Part shown: one piece after another, positions 35,964-45,492 of the stretch
Position numbering within the stretch: the first letter of the stretch is position 1
Layout: every line of letters starts with the position of its first letter
Assembly (NCBI RefSeq): GCF_020171845.1
Contig: NZ_JAIVAM010000014.1
Location: 62,001-126,000, forward strand
Direction of reading: 5' to 3'
Length of the DNA: 64,000 nucleotides
Source: Cytobacillus kochii
GTDB lineage: Bacteria; Bacillota; Bacilli; Bacillales; Cytobacillaceae
The notes under the pieces: generated by a model
Told to the model about the DNA's origin: nothing
Databases searched by the model: none
The model's input: only the letters and a program-made list of their open reading frames with translations
Made by a program: the position numbers and the translations under genes

Positions 35964-36998
35964 TTGAATATTTTTCATAAAGAGTGGAATTCAAATAGGA
36001 TAATGAATTTGACGAATTTATATAAAGTTTCTGAATTAATGTTTGTTTCAATAAAGATTGACCTATTTTCAAAATTACATGAACCTAAAACAAGTAGCGA
36101 GTTATCAAAAGAGCTTACATTTGATAATGATTTTTTGGAGATAATACTAAAAGCTCTTGTGGCCATTAATCTGTTACAAATTGATAAAAATAATAGATAC
36201 CATGTCACTCCTAGTGCTTTTCCATATTTAAATAAGGAATCAAAAAACTCGATCAATAGTCTAATTGAACTTGAAAGAACAATGAGAAATAAAAGAAATT
36301 TAAATGAAGTAATCCTAGATTTATTAACTGGAGAATCACCTAAAAGAATTGATTTTCCTGAGAAAAATATTTATACCAATGCAATGAGTTCTGGAACTTA
36401 TTATCCAGCTCTTAAAATGGGCAGAGTACTATTGAAATATTTCGATAAGAATAGACCTATTAATTTTCTGGATTTAGGTTGCGGTCCTGGCGATTATGCA
36501 CTAACTTTTAAGAAACTTTTCAGTAATTTAGTAGGGACACTGATTGATAGAGAAGAAATTATTAATATTACAAGGCAGCGGCTAATGGAAAAGAATGTAC
36601 TGAATGATTTTAAACTTATTCATAATGATTTTATGAGTGATCCAATTTCAGGAAAATATGAATTAGTACTTCTTTCTAATATTTGCCATTTCTATTCTTT
36701 AGAAGAAATATCACATCTATTAAATAAGATACCATTCAATCCAAAAGAAGAAAGTTTTGTGATAATTCATGACTTTTTTTTAGATGAAGAATTAAATGAA
36801 GAAACATTTTTACCTATCTTTGCATCGTTAGATTGGATGGGAAACCACTCCAACAGGTTTAATTACACACTTAATGAAATAGGAAGTTGGCTAGAATCCT
36901 TAGGATGGATGGTAGTTGAACAAGAAGCCATTAAGGGATTACCTACTTCTTATATTCTGATAAAAAAAGAAAAAAAAGGAGAAGGAGAGATTGAATAA
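35964..36998 (+). CDS. SAM-dependent O/N-methyltransferase with dimerisation domain
   Basis: 344 residues. An N-terminal winged-helix dimerisation domain (VSELMFVSIKIDLFSKLHEPKTSSELSKEL) is followed by an intact SAM site FLDLGCGPGDYALTF near residue 170 and VIIHDFFLDE. Typical of antibiotic O-methyltransferases (compare MmcR or MitM roles in mitomycin). TTG start after AAAGGAGGTG. It is the full-length counterpart of the motif-less protein at 22596. Confidence 0.82.
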   Translation: MNIFHKEWNSNRIMNLTNLYKVSELMFVSIKIDLFSKLHEPKTSSELSKELTFDNDFLEIILKALVAINLLQIDKNNRYHVTPSAFPYLNKESKNSINSLIELERTMRNKRNLNEVILDLLTGESPKRIDFPEKNIYTNAMSSGTYYPALKMGRVLLKYFDKNRPINFLDLGCGPGDYALTFKKLFSNLVGTLIDREEIINITRQRLMEKNVLNDFKLIHNDFMSDPISGKYELVLLSNICHFYSLEEISHLLNKIPFNPKEESFVIIHDFFLDEELNEETFLPIFASLDWMGNHSNRFNYTLNEIGSWLESLGWMVVEQEAIKGLPTSYILIKKEKKGEGEIE

Positions 36999-37767
36999 AA
37001 TATTATATCCTTGTGATATCTGTAACAATGAAGAATTTATATTATTCAAGGAAAAAAAAGGTTTTTTTGGGGATGTTACATCAATTGTTACATGCTCAAA
37101 TTGTTCCCTAACATTTTTAAATCCTAGAGTAAATAAAACCATTGAGACACTTTACGAACATAGAAAATTCAAACCGCTCCAAGGTAAAAATAAGAACTCT
37201 AGATTAAACCTTTTCGCTTTTGGAATGAGTTTATTAAAGAGTCATGTTACAAAAGGTACAATATTAGATGTTGCAATGAATGACGGGACCTTCTTGAATA
37301 CACTTTCATCAAGTGATTGGAATAGATATGGAATTGAAGATTCAAAGTTAGCATATGAATATTGTTCAGATAAATTCGACTTTAAATCTTTTCATACAAA
37401 TGTGCATGAATGTAATTTTCCTAATAACTTCTTTGATGTTATTTCACTATGGGATGTTTTAAATCGTTCCCCTTTACCAAGCCGAAATATTACAAGTATG
37501 AACAGACTTTTAAAAGAAGATGGATATTTTCTGGTTTCTTTTGAAGCTCCAACTAGAGTATTATTTAGAGGGGTAAATCATTATTTCACTCCTTTTACAT
37601 TCAATAAGCTTCTTACCAGAGAAGGTTATAAAAGTGTAGAGTTTTACTATATTGAAGATACTGGAGATGAGATATATCATAAACAAAAAGTAAATCTGAA
37701 TGAAAATAATCTCAAAGAAAGTAAAATCGGACACTACATTGCTATCTTCCAAAAAATCAAAAATTAG
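36991..37767 (+). CDS. Class I methyltransferase with N-terminal zinc-finger-like motif
   Basis: 258 residues. An N-terminal CDICNN...CSNCSLTFLNPR probably binds zinc, as in sugar C-methyltransferase-like proteins. A SAM domain follows with a weakened motif I (ILDVAMNDGTFL) and FDVISLWDVLNRSP, LKEDGYFLVS. Overlaps the previous gene by 8 bases, TTG start. The acceptor is unknown; the amino sugar or ring oxygen are candidates. Confidence 0.7.
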   Translation: MNKILYPCDICNNEEFILFKEKKGFFGDVTSIVTCSNCSLTFLNPRVNKTIETLYEHRKFKPLQGKNKNSRLNLFAFGMSLLKSHVTKGTILDVAMNDGTFLNTLSSSDWNRYGIEDSKLAYEYCSDKFDFKSFHTNVHECNFPNNFFDVISLWDVLNRSPLPSRNITSMNRLLKEDGYFLVSFEAPTRVLFRGVNHYFTPFTFNKLLTREGYKSVEFYYIEDTGDEIYHKQKVNLNENNLKESKIGHYIAIFQKIKN

Positions 37768-37933
37768 ATAAATGAATCGAGTTCATAGAAAAAAACCTGA
37801 ACGATTGATAATTTAACAAGGAATTAATTAAGATATTTTATTAGTCGTTCTTTTTATTATATTTAAAATGAGTTGTTGTGAAATTGACTAAAATTAGTTT
37901 TATAATAAAAATTTATTAAAGAGGTGTTTTATA

Positions 37934-38326
37934 ATGAAATTCTCAGGACAAATCCTAGCGGTTAAAAATATGAAAGAAATGATATCATTTTATTGCGATT
38001 TTTTAAATTTTGAAGTAATCACAGCAGTGCCTAATAAAGATAATCCCGAATTCACTATTTTACAAAACGAGAATGTTCAAATTATGTTAGAAACTTTAGA
38101 AAGTCTATCTAAAAACAATCCTAATATGAATAATTATTTCAAACTAACTGAAAAATTCGGAGTTGGATCTATTAACTATATTAAAACAACAGATATTGAG
38201 GATTTATATAAAACTGTCAAAGAAAACTCAGTTCCAATTCTAAAAGAATTACACGAGACATGGTACGGAGCCAAAGAATTTATTATCGAGGATCCTGAAG
38301 GTTATCTAATAATGTTTTCTCAATAA
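37934..38326 (+). CDS. VOC-fold protein, Mrd-like drug-binding candidate
   Basis: 130 residues in two beta-alpha-beta-beta-beta units: FSGQILAVKNMKEMISFYCDFLNF at the start and FIIEDPEGYLIMFSQ at the end, the glyoxalase/bleomycin-resistance pattern. The mitomycin-binding resistance protein Mrd of Streptomyces lavendulae has the same fold and size. Location at the cluster end supports sequestration of the product. AGGAGG-like GAGGTG site; TATAAT lies upstream near 37902. Confidence 0.75.
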   Translation: MKFSGQILAVKNMKEMISFYCDFLNFEVITAVPNKDNPEFTILQNENVQIMLETLESLSKNNPNMNNYFKLTEKFGVGSINYIKTTDIEDLYKTVKENSVPILKELHETWYGAKEFIIEDPEGYLIMFSQ

Positions 38327-38420
38327 TTACTTTAAACTATAATTAATAAATTTGTTTTTTAGTATAAAATTTTCCAAAAAGGACTTTTCTTTAAAAATAA
38401 TTTGAACGTGAGGGGATATA

Positions 38421-39194
38421 GTGTGGAATAACAATATTCCGGTAATTAAAAAACTAAGCATTGCTGATTATCATTGTATAATGGTTAGTTGTTATAAACA
38501 AGATATGGACAGGGGATACATAATAATTTTACATAAACTACTTGAAAGGAAAGAATACGAGTTACAAACTGCATTTCTATTAGCACAACAAGGTTTTAAG
38601 TGTATTTTAGTGGATTTATATGGACATGGTGAAGATGGAAATAAAATACCTCTTAAATTGGATGAGTTAGTGTATTTATCTGTAGAAAAAATCAGTGAAA
38701 TTATTAACAAAATATCAAATAAAGGTTCAACAATAAGTTTAATCGGTGTTTCATTAGGAGCATTAGTATGTTTGTGCCTAGCTTCATATAACAGTAAAGT
38801 TAGCAATATAGTTTCCTTATTAGGTAGTGGGAGAATAAAAGAGTTATCAAAAAGAAATTCTTTTAACAAATTTCAAAAAGGATTTGGAGAGCAGTACTTT
38901 CAAAAAACAGGTTTATTATGTTCGGAATTTTTCACTAAATATGACCCTTATGATAACCCTGAATTTTTACAATCTTCTAGACTCTTAATGATAAATGGAA
39001 ATATGGATTTTACAATACCAATTAGTTTGGTAAGAGATACTGTTTCTAGCTTAAAAACTTATTCAAATAATAATAGTAAACAGCTTAATTTTAAATACCT
39101 TGAATTACCTTATAGGGGGCATCAGTGTACCCCTGATATTTATGAACAAAGTGTGAGATGGTTAATAGATAATACAAATTTTATCAATTCATAA
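38421..39194 (+). CDS. Alpha/beta hydrolase
   Basis: 257 residues with nucleophile elbow GVSLGALVCL near residue 112, an acid in NGNMDFTIP, and the catalytic His in YRGHQCTPD. Resembles acetyl-ester or dienelactone-type hydrolases. In the cluster it could release the acyl chain, remove a protecting ester or degrade the drug. GTG start with TGAGGGG upstream. Confidence 0.75.
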   Translation: MWNNNIPVIKKLSIADYHCIMVSCYKQDMDRGYIIILHKLLERKEYELQTAFLLAQQGFKCILVDLYGHGEDGNKIPLKLDELVYLSVEKISEIINKISNKGSTISLIGVSLGALVCLCLASYNSKVSNIVSLLGSGRIKELSKRNSFNKFQKGFGEQYFQKTGLLCSEFFTKYDPYDNPEFLQSSRLLMINGNMDFTIPISLVRDTVSSLKTYSNNNSKQLNFKYLELPYRGHQCTPDIYEQSVRWLIDNTNFINS

Positions 39195-39877
39195 GAGTGG
39201 TATATTAGAACAAATGGATGTATTTTCAGGTATCAACAAGAACAAATTAATTAGGTTTAATTGGTATAAAATATCATAGCCCAAAAACAGTGTGAATTTG
39301 AAGGTTCAAATTATTTAGAGATATACTCAAACAAAACGTTACAGGACGCTTAATCCTAATATGGTTTGACATGGAGCTTCGGCGGAGTTGACTCCCCTGC
39401 TAAGGGGAAAGGTTTTAAAAAACTTGACTATGCCAATTGTGGTTATCATGCCTACGGCTCCATATCAAGCCGTGAAAGAAAGGGTAAAGGAATTTCGAAT
39501 GACTCAAGGGATTCATCATGACAAACACTAATAGTGCAGAATCGGAGTTTATTTTCTTCATACGGGCTTGTGACCAATCATATGAGCTTATCCGGCCTCC
39601 GCTTCATGGATACGTTGAACGAAGGAATTGGAGGATTTCCAATCGGTGAGACATGGGAGGGTTAGCGCCCGTAGGCTCTCTTTGAAGATGTATAAGCACA
39701 GTTAAATTAACAAAATATACTAATTTTGTGGTTAGAATAGTATTTGATACGTTAGAAAATGCAAAAAATAAATCTCTGTCCATTTCCAAGGTGTATTTAC
39801 TAATTGCGTGTAAATAAAATTTTAAGAATTAGGGAGTATTCGGAAGAAAATTAAACTTTATTGAGGGAGGTAATATA
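39195..39877. other. 680 bp without intact genes; higher-GC remnant near 39350-39690
   Basis: The segment around 39350-39690 has a higher GC content than the cluster and contains a broken reading frame (for example KGKVLKNL...KERVKEF) with several stops. It looks like foreign, decayed coding DNA, perhaps from a mobile element, inserted between the hydrolase and second VOC gene. I could not identify the family. Confidence 0.35.
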
Positions 39878-40228
39878 ATGAAAACGAAATTAACTCACGT
39901 AAGAGTAAATGTGAAAAATTTGAGAGAATCATTAGACTGGTATAAAAATAAGTTGGGGTTCATAGTTGCTGGGACCTGGCCACCTGAAGAACCCAACTAT
40001 GCTCATTTTGAATCATTAGACGGTGCTGTTTTTGCTATTATGGAAGACATGAATTATCCTTCTCCAGGAAGATTTAATTTCGATGTTGAGAATGTGGAAA
40101 TTTTATGGAACAAGATCAAGGATGAAGTAATTGTAACTGAAGAACTTTTTTCAACACCCTGGGGTTCAAAGAAATTTACAATATGTGATTTAGATGGGAA
40201 TGAGTTAGGCTTTGTACAAGAAAAATAA
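39878..40228 (+). CDS. Second VOC-fold protein (glyoxalase/bleomycin-resistance type)
   Basis: 116 residues: LTHVRVNVKNLRESLDWYKNKLGFIVAGTWPPEEPNYAHF at the start and CDLDGNELGFVQEK at the end. The sheet residues H and E typical of metal-binding VOC enzymes are partly kept. Strong GAGGGAGG ribosome site. It may be a second drug-binding or detoxifying protein of the cluster, though the decayed stretch before it leaves membership open. Confidence 0.7.
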   Translation: MKTKLTHVRVNVKNLRESLDWYKNKLGFIVAGTWPPEEPNYAHFESLDGAVFAIMEDMNYPSPGRFNFDVENVEILWNKIKDEVIVTEELFSTPWGSKKFTICDLDGNELGFVQEK

Positions 40229-41618
40229 TTTCCTTAATTTAAACTACCCTGAAAATTAAATTCTGTAATTGGAAAAAAAGGCAATACTGAAGTAGACGAA
40301 GCTCATTCATTTTAAAGAAAGGGGAGAGCACCTTATTCGATAATCTATTGTAGGAATTTAGACTGGGTCATGAAGCTTCTGATTATTGTAACTTAACAGG
40401 TCTTCGTAGTGATTGTCGCACAATGGATTGCTGTCTCTTTTTTCAAAGTAGTCTTAGCCTATGTCTACATATATTTCTTTAAGAGTTAAAAGATATTAAA
40501 CTTGTCATTAAAGGTGAACTTCATGAAGAATCGATGGAGAAATGAATAATAAGGAACTCGAATGTTGAATTATCATTTGTGGTGTAGAGAATGAATGATT
40601 TAAACTCCACCTTGATGATAGAAGCTCTCTTGTCTGCTGAAACTTGAACGAGACGGGTATTTTTTATCGGACAAAGGTGATAAAAACTTTATCTAGAGCT
40701 AAACGATGTAGGATCTTAGGGGAAGCTAGCAATTCTAAGCTTCCCATTAGGACTAAAACCATTGTCATTTAAAATTCTACGCAGTTTTTTATTTTGAACT
40801 TTAATGTACGCTGTTATTGCCATCCCAAAATGGCCGAAAGTTGACGGTATTGCCTGTCCAGGATTAGACGATTATAATGTCCGTATATAATTCGGAACAT
40901 TTCGGCATTTGCAATTCTGGAGAAAGGAAAAGGACGCCTCCCATAATGTATATCTACGCCAACAGATATACGGGAATATTTCCGTCAGATTACGGACAAA
41001 GGGTTCCGTCAATTTCTGGTCAATATAGGGTGTCAGTAACAGTACGCATTTAGATTCTAATTTTTGTTTTTCTCTTCATCTTGTGATTTTGAATAACAAG
41101 TTCCGAATGGAATGGATTCGAAACCTCTGAACCAATGATTTGAGGTTAATTTGTCAAAAATTCAAAAAATAATAAGGGTTCTTAAATATGTTTTCGTAAT
41201 AAAAGTATGAGTCACATTTAGAAGTCTGTTTCTAAGTTTGAAATTTTTATCTGAAAATTTCTTGATTCTTGGGATACGAACTTAAATTGTGAGTGAGGTA
41301 GAAAAAATACATATAAGTGACTACTAAATTAGATTGGAATATGGACTTAGTAGAGAACTTAGTCTAAAAGATTCTTATACTTCAACTAATCGGGGCGTTA
41401 GTTGAAAAAAGTTCTAAAAAATCCTGTATTTATGATTACTTGGTAATTTGCCACACAGACTTTTTCTATACGTAATTGATTCATTTGCATTTCAAAATTC
41501 TTAACCTCATACATATATAATTCTAGATACATCATTTTAATTAAAAAATGAAGGGGAGATTGGGCATGTAGAATTACATATCATAGAAGGTAGGAAAGAA
41601 GGGGTTATTTCAAGCTTT
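40229..41618. other. 1.4 kb without recognisable genes
   Basis: I see no intact ORF with a ribosome site. A hairpin GGGAAGCT/AGCTTCCC lies at 40720-40745 without a T-run. The stretch 40840-41040 has mixed composition and frames broken by stops, consistent with decayed accessory DNA. Confidence 0.35.
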
Positions 41619-41882
41619 TTATCCTTCATCAATTGTTGGAGCAATTTTTAGCACATCCACCATCTTTTGAAAACAAATATCACATAAATCGAACGAATAT
41701 GTATTACCATCTCTTTTGCTGCTGTATCCGAAGGTGATTGAGAAGGATGAAAATTCTTCTTCCTGTTCATTTCGTTCAAATTCAGTTCTAGTATGATTAA
41801 CAGTGTCTCCACATTTATTGCAAATCGTTTTTTCCACTACTTCTTTTTCTATCGTTTCTTTTATTATCCTATATTTTTTCAT
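41619..41882 (-). CDS. Small zinc-ribbon-like hypothetical protein
   Basis: 87 residues from the ATG at 41882 (GAAGGGAAA upstream); an in-frame ATG at 41912 lacks a ribosome site. Two CxxC pairs, ICNKCGD near residue 22 and LCDICFQ near residue 67, suggest a zinc-bound fold. The N-terminus is highly charged (IIKETIEKEVVEK). Function unknown. Confidence 0.5.
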   Translation of the reverse strand: MKKYRIIKETIEKEVVEKTICNKCGDTVNHTRTEFERNEQEEEFSSFSITFGYSSKRDGNTYSFDLCDICFQKMVDVLKIAPTIDEG

Positions 41883-41949
41883 ATTTTCATTTTCCCTTCT
41901 TCTGTTTGTCATTCTACTTTGTGAAGTGTGCTAGAAGCATGATTATGGA

Positions 41950-42850
41950 ATCATCGAAGATAAGTAATTACTGTCCGTCCTCTCAGATAGCTGTACGTAC
42001 AGATTTTCTTTTCATTTATATACGACAAAGCCGCTAGTGCTTGGCGGGAATGCATAGCGGGCGAAGCCCATTGGTCTTCCCGAAATGAAGCAGCAATCTT
42101 CGAGTAACTAGGAATCTTCGGAGGAAGATGACGGTCGACGCAGTAAGGGGGACGGTCAGCTATGCTGACTAACAAGCGTAGCTTGTCATACGTCCCCCTT
42201 ATGCTCTTTCCCCTACTCCGCACCGTAATTCCGCGTATCTCATAGATCACTCAATCCATTGCGGCGACTGGCGTTGCGGCCTCCTGGGGAGTTCCCGAGG
42301 AACCCGACTAGCGATAAACCGCGCCACTATAGCGTTCGCCGATGACCCTCGGCCATCTAACCGACAATACGGCGTATGACAAGTTCCAGGGCGGTTTCCG
42401 GCGCGGTTTCTGCCCCGATAGCGGACAGCCGAGGGGCAGAATTCGGGCCGTGCTGCGGGGCGGGATTTTAGCTCACAAGCGTCCAGGGAGCTGTCACGAA
42501 ATGGAGTAGGCAAAGCTGCCAAACAAATAAGGTCTTGTTGATAGAAACGCGTACCGAACGGGGAGCGGATCGTCAGGAAATGATACTCGGGAGATTGACC
42601 CGGCGTCCGACAGCGTGGACGACGCGAGGCGGTTGTATGTCATAAAATCGTTCTTTGTACGCACAAAGTGCGCGCTAAAGAAGGCAGGAACGACCACCGA
42701 GCGGAGGAAGGCTCCGCGCTCGTCGGATGTAGGTTCTTTCAGGGCTTTCCGAGTGGGAAGGAGGGAGCGGTTATACGAGCATAGCGAGAGAAGGCAAGAA
42801 GGACCATCGACCGACGCGGGACCCCGCTGAGAAGGCACGAATTGGCTCTG
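41950..42850. other. GC-rich island of foreign composition
   Basis: About 900 bases are far richer in G and C than anything else in the left 48 kb. Open frames on both strands overlap and none shows a recognisable domain or ribosome site, so I call no gene. The base composition points to recent horizontal transfer, perhaps from a plasmid or other replicon. A bidirectional terminator lies just beyond its right edge. Confidence 0.5.
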
Positions 42851-42887
42851 TTTCCTCCCAAAAATTCATGATTTGCTGGTAAAAAAA

Positions 42888-42919
42888 GAACCGACAAAGC
42901 CTCAAAAGGCTGTCGGTTC
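42888..42919. terminator. Bidirectional terminator
   Basis: GAACCGAC-A-(AA)-GCC pairs with GGC-TGTCGGTTC around TCAAAA. It is followed by AAGTTTTTT on the + strand and by seven T on the minus strand. It should end the minus-strand gene remnant that begins at 43400. Confidence 0.7.
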
Positions 42920-42967
42920 AAGTTTTTTAGATAATAACATGTTCTTCAGCAATTACAGAGCGTAAAA

Positions 42968-43400
42968 TCATCTCACCAGCGTCTCCAAAGACCTTAGATT
43001 AGCTATTTTTACGCAAATTGACGTCTTCCATAAGGCACGGCCAAAAAGGTTCTGTAACACGGGATACAGGGCTTTATAGATAAATGTTTCTATCTTACCA
43101 TTATCCTTGGCTACAGCCGGAACATAAAGCTTTATCAAAGGGTTTTCCTTAATTTTTTTGCCAATAGCTTGTACATGTTGATAGGCATAAGGCGTATGTA
43201 TTGGTAATTCTAAATCATCTGTGTAACAAACGGATTCATTGTCGTACAAAAATCTAAACAACACTGGGCTATAGTTTTCATAAGGCACTCCGACGCGTTT
43301 GGAGGCTTTCTAGCCCCGTTGTCAGGTATTTTAATTTGTCTCCAAAGTCTCCTTTTATATAAATATACGCTGTCAATCCAATATATTGATAATCTGCCAT
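42968..43400 (-). pseudogene. Frameshifted hypothetical gene, plasmid-like
   Basis: Two adjoining minus-strand frames read as one protein: MADYQYIGLTAYIYIKGDFG...LKYLTTGLESLQTRR, then after a one-base shift near 43283 VPYENYSPVLFRFLYDNESV...YKALYPVLQNLFG. The frame break inside a continuous sequence indicates a pseudogene. I do not recognise the family. It diverges from a repeat-rich segment. Confidence 0.45.
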
Positions 43401-43439
43401 AATACTATCTCTCTTAATTACAAGTTCATGTTTTACTAT

Positions 43440-43790
43440 GTAGATCGTTTGCGATTTCGCAACACTCCTTCGGTTTTTCACATCATGTCGCATATCATTC
43501 CATATACAATGTGACATGGTATACCAGATATCATGTCGTACCGTATAAAATATTGATTATTTAAAATGACCCTATGCACGATATGTCGCATGGCATTTTA
43601 CACACCATCTGAAACGTCATGCGCACGAGACTTTCATTACGATATACCGAATCGTATTTCACACAACATATCACACACCATGCGATATACCATAAACAGG
43701 GATCTCCATGTGTATTTCGTGCGTATCTGATTTCACATGATATTTCATACGCTACGCGTTACGTCATATGTTACGGTATTTCACATGATG
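43440..43790. repeat. Repeat-rich CATRT-type segment, possible plasmid centromere or iteron field
   Basis: About 330 bases are packed with short related motifs: ATGTCGCAT twice, ATGTCGTAC, CGATATACC-type words, TTTCACATGAT twice and several other TTTCACA copies, in both orientations. It lies between two small divergent genes. Such segments are typical of plasmid partition sites or replication iterons. Identification is by pattern only. Confidence 0.45.
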
Positions 43791-44015
43791 TACTTTAAGC
43801 CAAAAAAAGACCCATACCACATGAAACGGTATGTGCAAGGTAAAACAAGAGGTCAAATTTCAGAATTATTAGTAAATGCAGCAATTAATCAAGCGTGTGC
43901 TAATTTAGAAAATATCATTGATGATGATATTTACAGAAATTATATCCTTTATTTTCAATGGTTTAACTATGATATTTCGCGTGCGGGGTCGGAGGGTTCA
44001 GCACAGCTAATCTGA
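43785..44015 (+). CDS. Small hypothetical protein beside the repeat segment
   Basis: About 76 residues (MMYFKPKKDPYHMKRYVQGK...ISELLVNAAINQACANLENIIDDDIYRNYIL). The basic N-terminus followed by helices could suit a DNA-binding partition or copy-control protein of a plasmid, but I do not recognise a family. No strong ribosome site is visible, and the final residues change character, so it may be truncated. Confidence 0.3.
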   Translation: MMYFKPKKDPYHMKRYVQGKTRGQISELLVNAAINQACANLENIIDDDIYRNYILYFQWFNYDISRAGSEGSAQLI

Positions 44016-44550
44016 ACCTAGATAAATTCGAAGTATTTCTGTACCACTTCCGGCACTGAAAGAAACAAAAAGGATTATAGAAAAGATTGGGGAGCTACTA
44101 AGCTTGAGTATACAATTAGATAAATAGAATGACAAAGTAGCCTAATGATAAGTTTTATTTCTACACTTTTTACGTCAGGTCATTACGAGATAATCGATAA
44201 TTTAATAGTGATATGTCTCTCCTGAAAAATGCCAAAAGTCACATATCCTTATAAACATTGATATTAAAGGGTTTATAGAGGTTATATGGCTTTTTTATTT
44301 CACCAAATGTTTACTAATATAGACCCTAAGTGAAGCTGTAGAAATAGAACCGTTTATGAATTTTCATATAGTTATGGTTTGAGAGAACTCTTACAAGTAG
44401 AGAAAAAATACATGACGAGAGCAGGGCAATTGTCTAGGTCATAAGGAAAAAATTGTAAAAATAATCTTTTTTATTGGTAATGATGTTAGAATAAGGATAT
44501 ATGAACAATGCGGATAATTTGATATTTATATTATTGTAAAGGAGAGTAAA
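44016..44550. other. Intergenic region upstream of the kinase locus
   Basis: 535 bases without a gene. An imperfect stem between about 44230 and 44295, followed by TTTTTTATTT, may be a terminator for upstream DNA. The promoter of the kinase gene is expected between 44400 and 44540, where the sequence is AT-rich. Confidence 0.3.
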
Positions 44551-45492
44551 ATGGAAGAATATATTATAACTGAATCTGATGTCAGAGAAGTATTAGCTCT
44601 TCATGGGCTAACCGCAATATCCTTTAGTAAACTACCTAAAAGTGGTCAACGGCAAGTGTTTGAGGTGGCTTTTGACCCAAGAAAGAATGGAATACTTAAA
44701 TTTGTTGATGTGTCTCCTTATCAAGCGCATCAAAGATATGCTTGGAATGAATTATCGGATTCTGAATTAGAGCAGGAAAAGGCATATGAAATTGATGCTA
44801 ATTCCAAAAGGGTTATTAGGGAGCTAAAGGCTTCAAAAAAATGTGCAATTTTACCCAAATTAGAAATTATGGATGATTATCAGATATACACAAAGCAGTA
44901 TAATCACTTTATATACTATTTTGAAACCAAATTTGAGGGGCAAACTTTAGATAAAAGTGAGCTATACCATAAAGAACAGGGTATCGATATAGTTTTGCAG
45001 TTTTTATTCCAAATGGTTAATCAAATAAAGGTTATGCACGATGCAGGTTATGTACATAGAGATCTTACGCCTCGAAATATCATCTATCATCAAGGCCAAT
45101 TTAAAATAATCGATGCAGGTCTTGTAAAATCAAACGAAGAAGAGAAGTTAACAGCTACAAGAGCAGTGATAGGAACACCTTATTATATGGCACCAGAACA
45201 ATCTAAAAGAACATCTGATTATACATGGGATTTTAGAACTGATTTATTTGCAGTGGGTTTAATAGCTACAGAAATATTTCTGCCACAAACAAGGTATCTT
45301 GATAGAGAAAATAAAAGGGATATACATTATATTTTTCAGATATGGAAAAGTAAAGACCCGAGTTCTAGGTCATTAAATTTATTTGGTAAAATAATTGCTA
45401 GGCTTGCTGTTGAACAGCGTTCTAGAAGATGGGCAGATTTAGACAATTTGTTACATGAATTAGAGGCTTTAATAGGTAAGGAGGATGAATAA
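44551..45492 (+). CDS. Hanks-type Ser/Thr protein kinase
   Basis: 313 residues without a membrane segment. The ATP lysine is likely in GILKFVDV, the helix C Glu in RELKAS, the catalytic loop VHRDLTPRNII near residue 168, the metal loop IIDAGL (DAG instead of DFG), and the activation segment GTPYYMAPEQ. All catalytic residues appear present. Strong AAAGGAG site. It is followed by the next gene without a gap, and the unit converges on a PD-(D/E)XK gene. It lies among mobile-element remains, a setting common for phage-defence genes. Target unknown. Confidence 0.85.
   Translation: MEEYIITESDVREVLALHGLTAISFSKLPKSGQRQVFEVAFDPRKNGILKFVDVSPYQAHQRYAWNELSDSELEQEKAYEIDANSKRVIRELKASKKCAILPKLEIMDDYQIYTKQYNHFIYYFETKFEGQTLDKSELYHKEQGIDIVLQFLFQMVNQIKVMHDAGYVHRDLTPRNIIYHQGQFKIIDAGLVKSNEEEKLTATRAVIGTPYYMAPEQSKRTSDYTWDFRTDLFAVGLIATEIFLPQTRYLDRENKRDIHYIFQIWKSKDPSSRSLNLFGKIIARLAVEQRSRRWADLDNLLHELEALIGKEDE

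Noticed and set aside
42247-42838. Several overlapping open frames in the GC-rich island
   Set aside because: High GC makes stop codons rare, so open frames arise by chance. No ribosome sites, no domains, and frames overlap on both strands.
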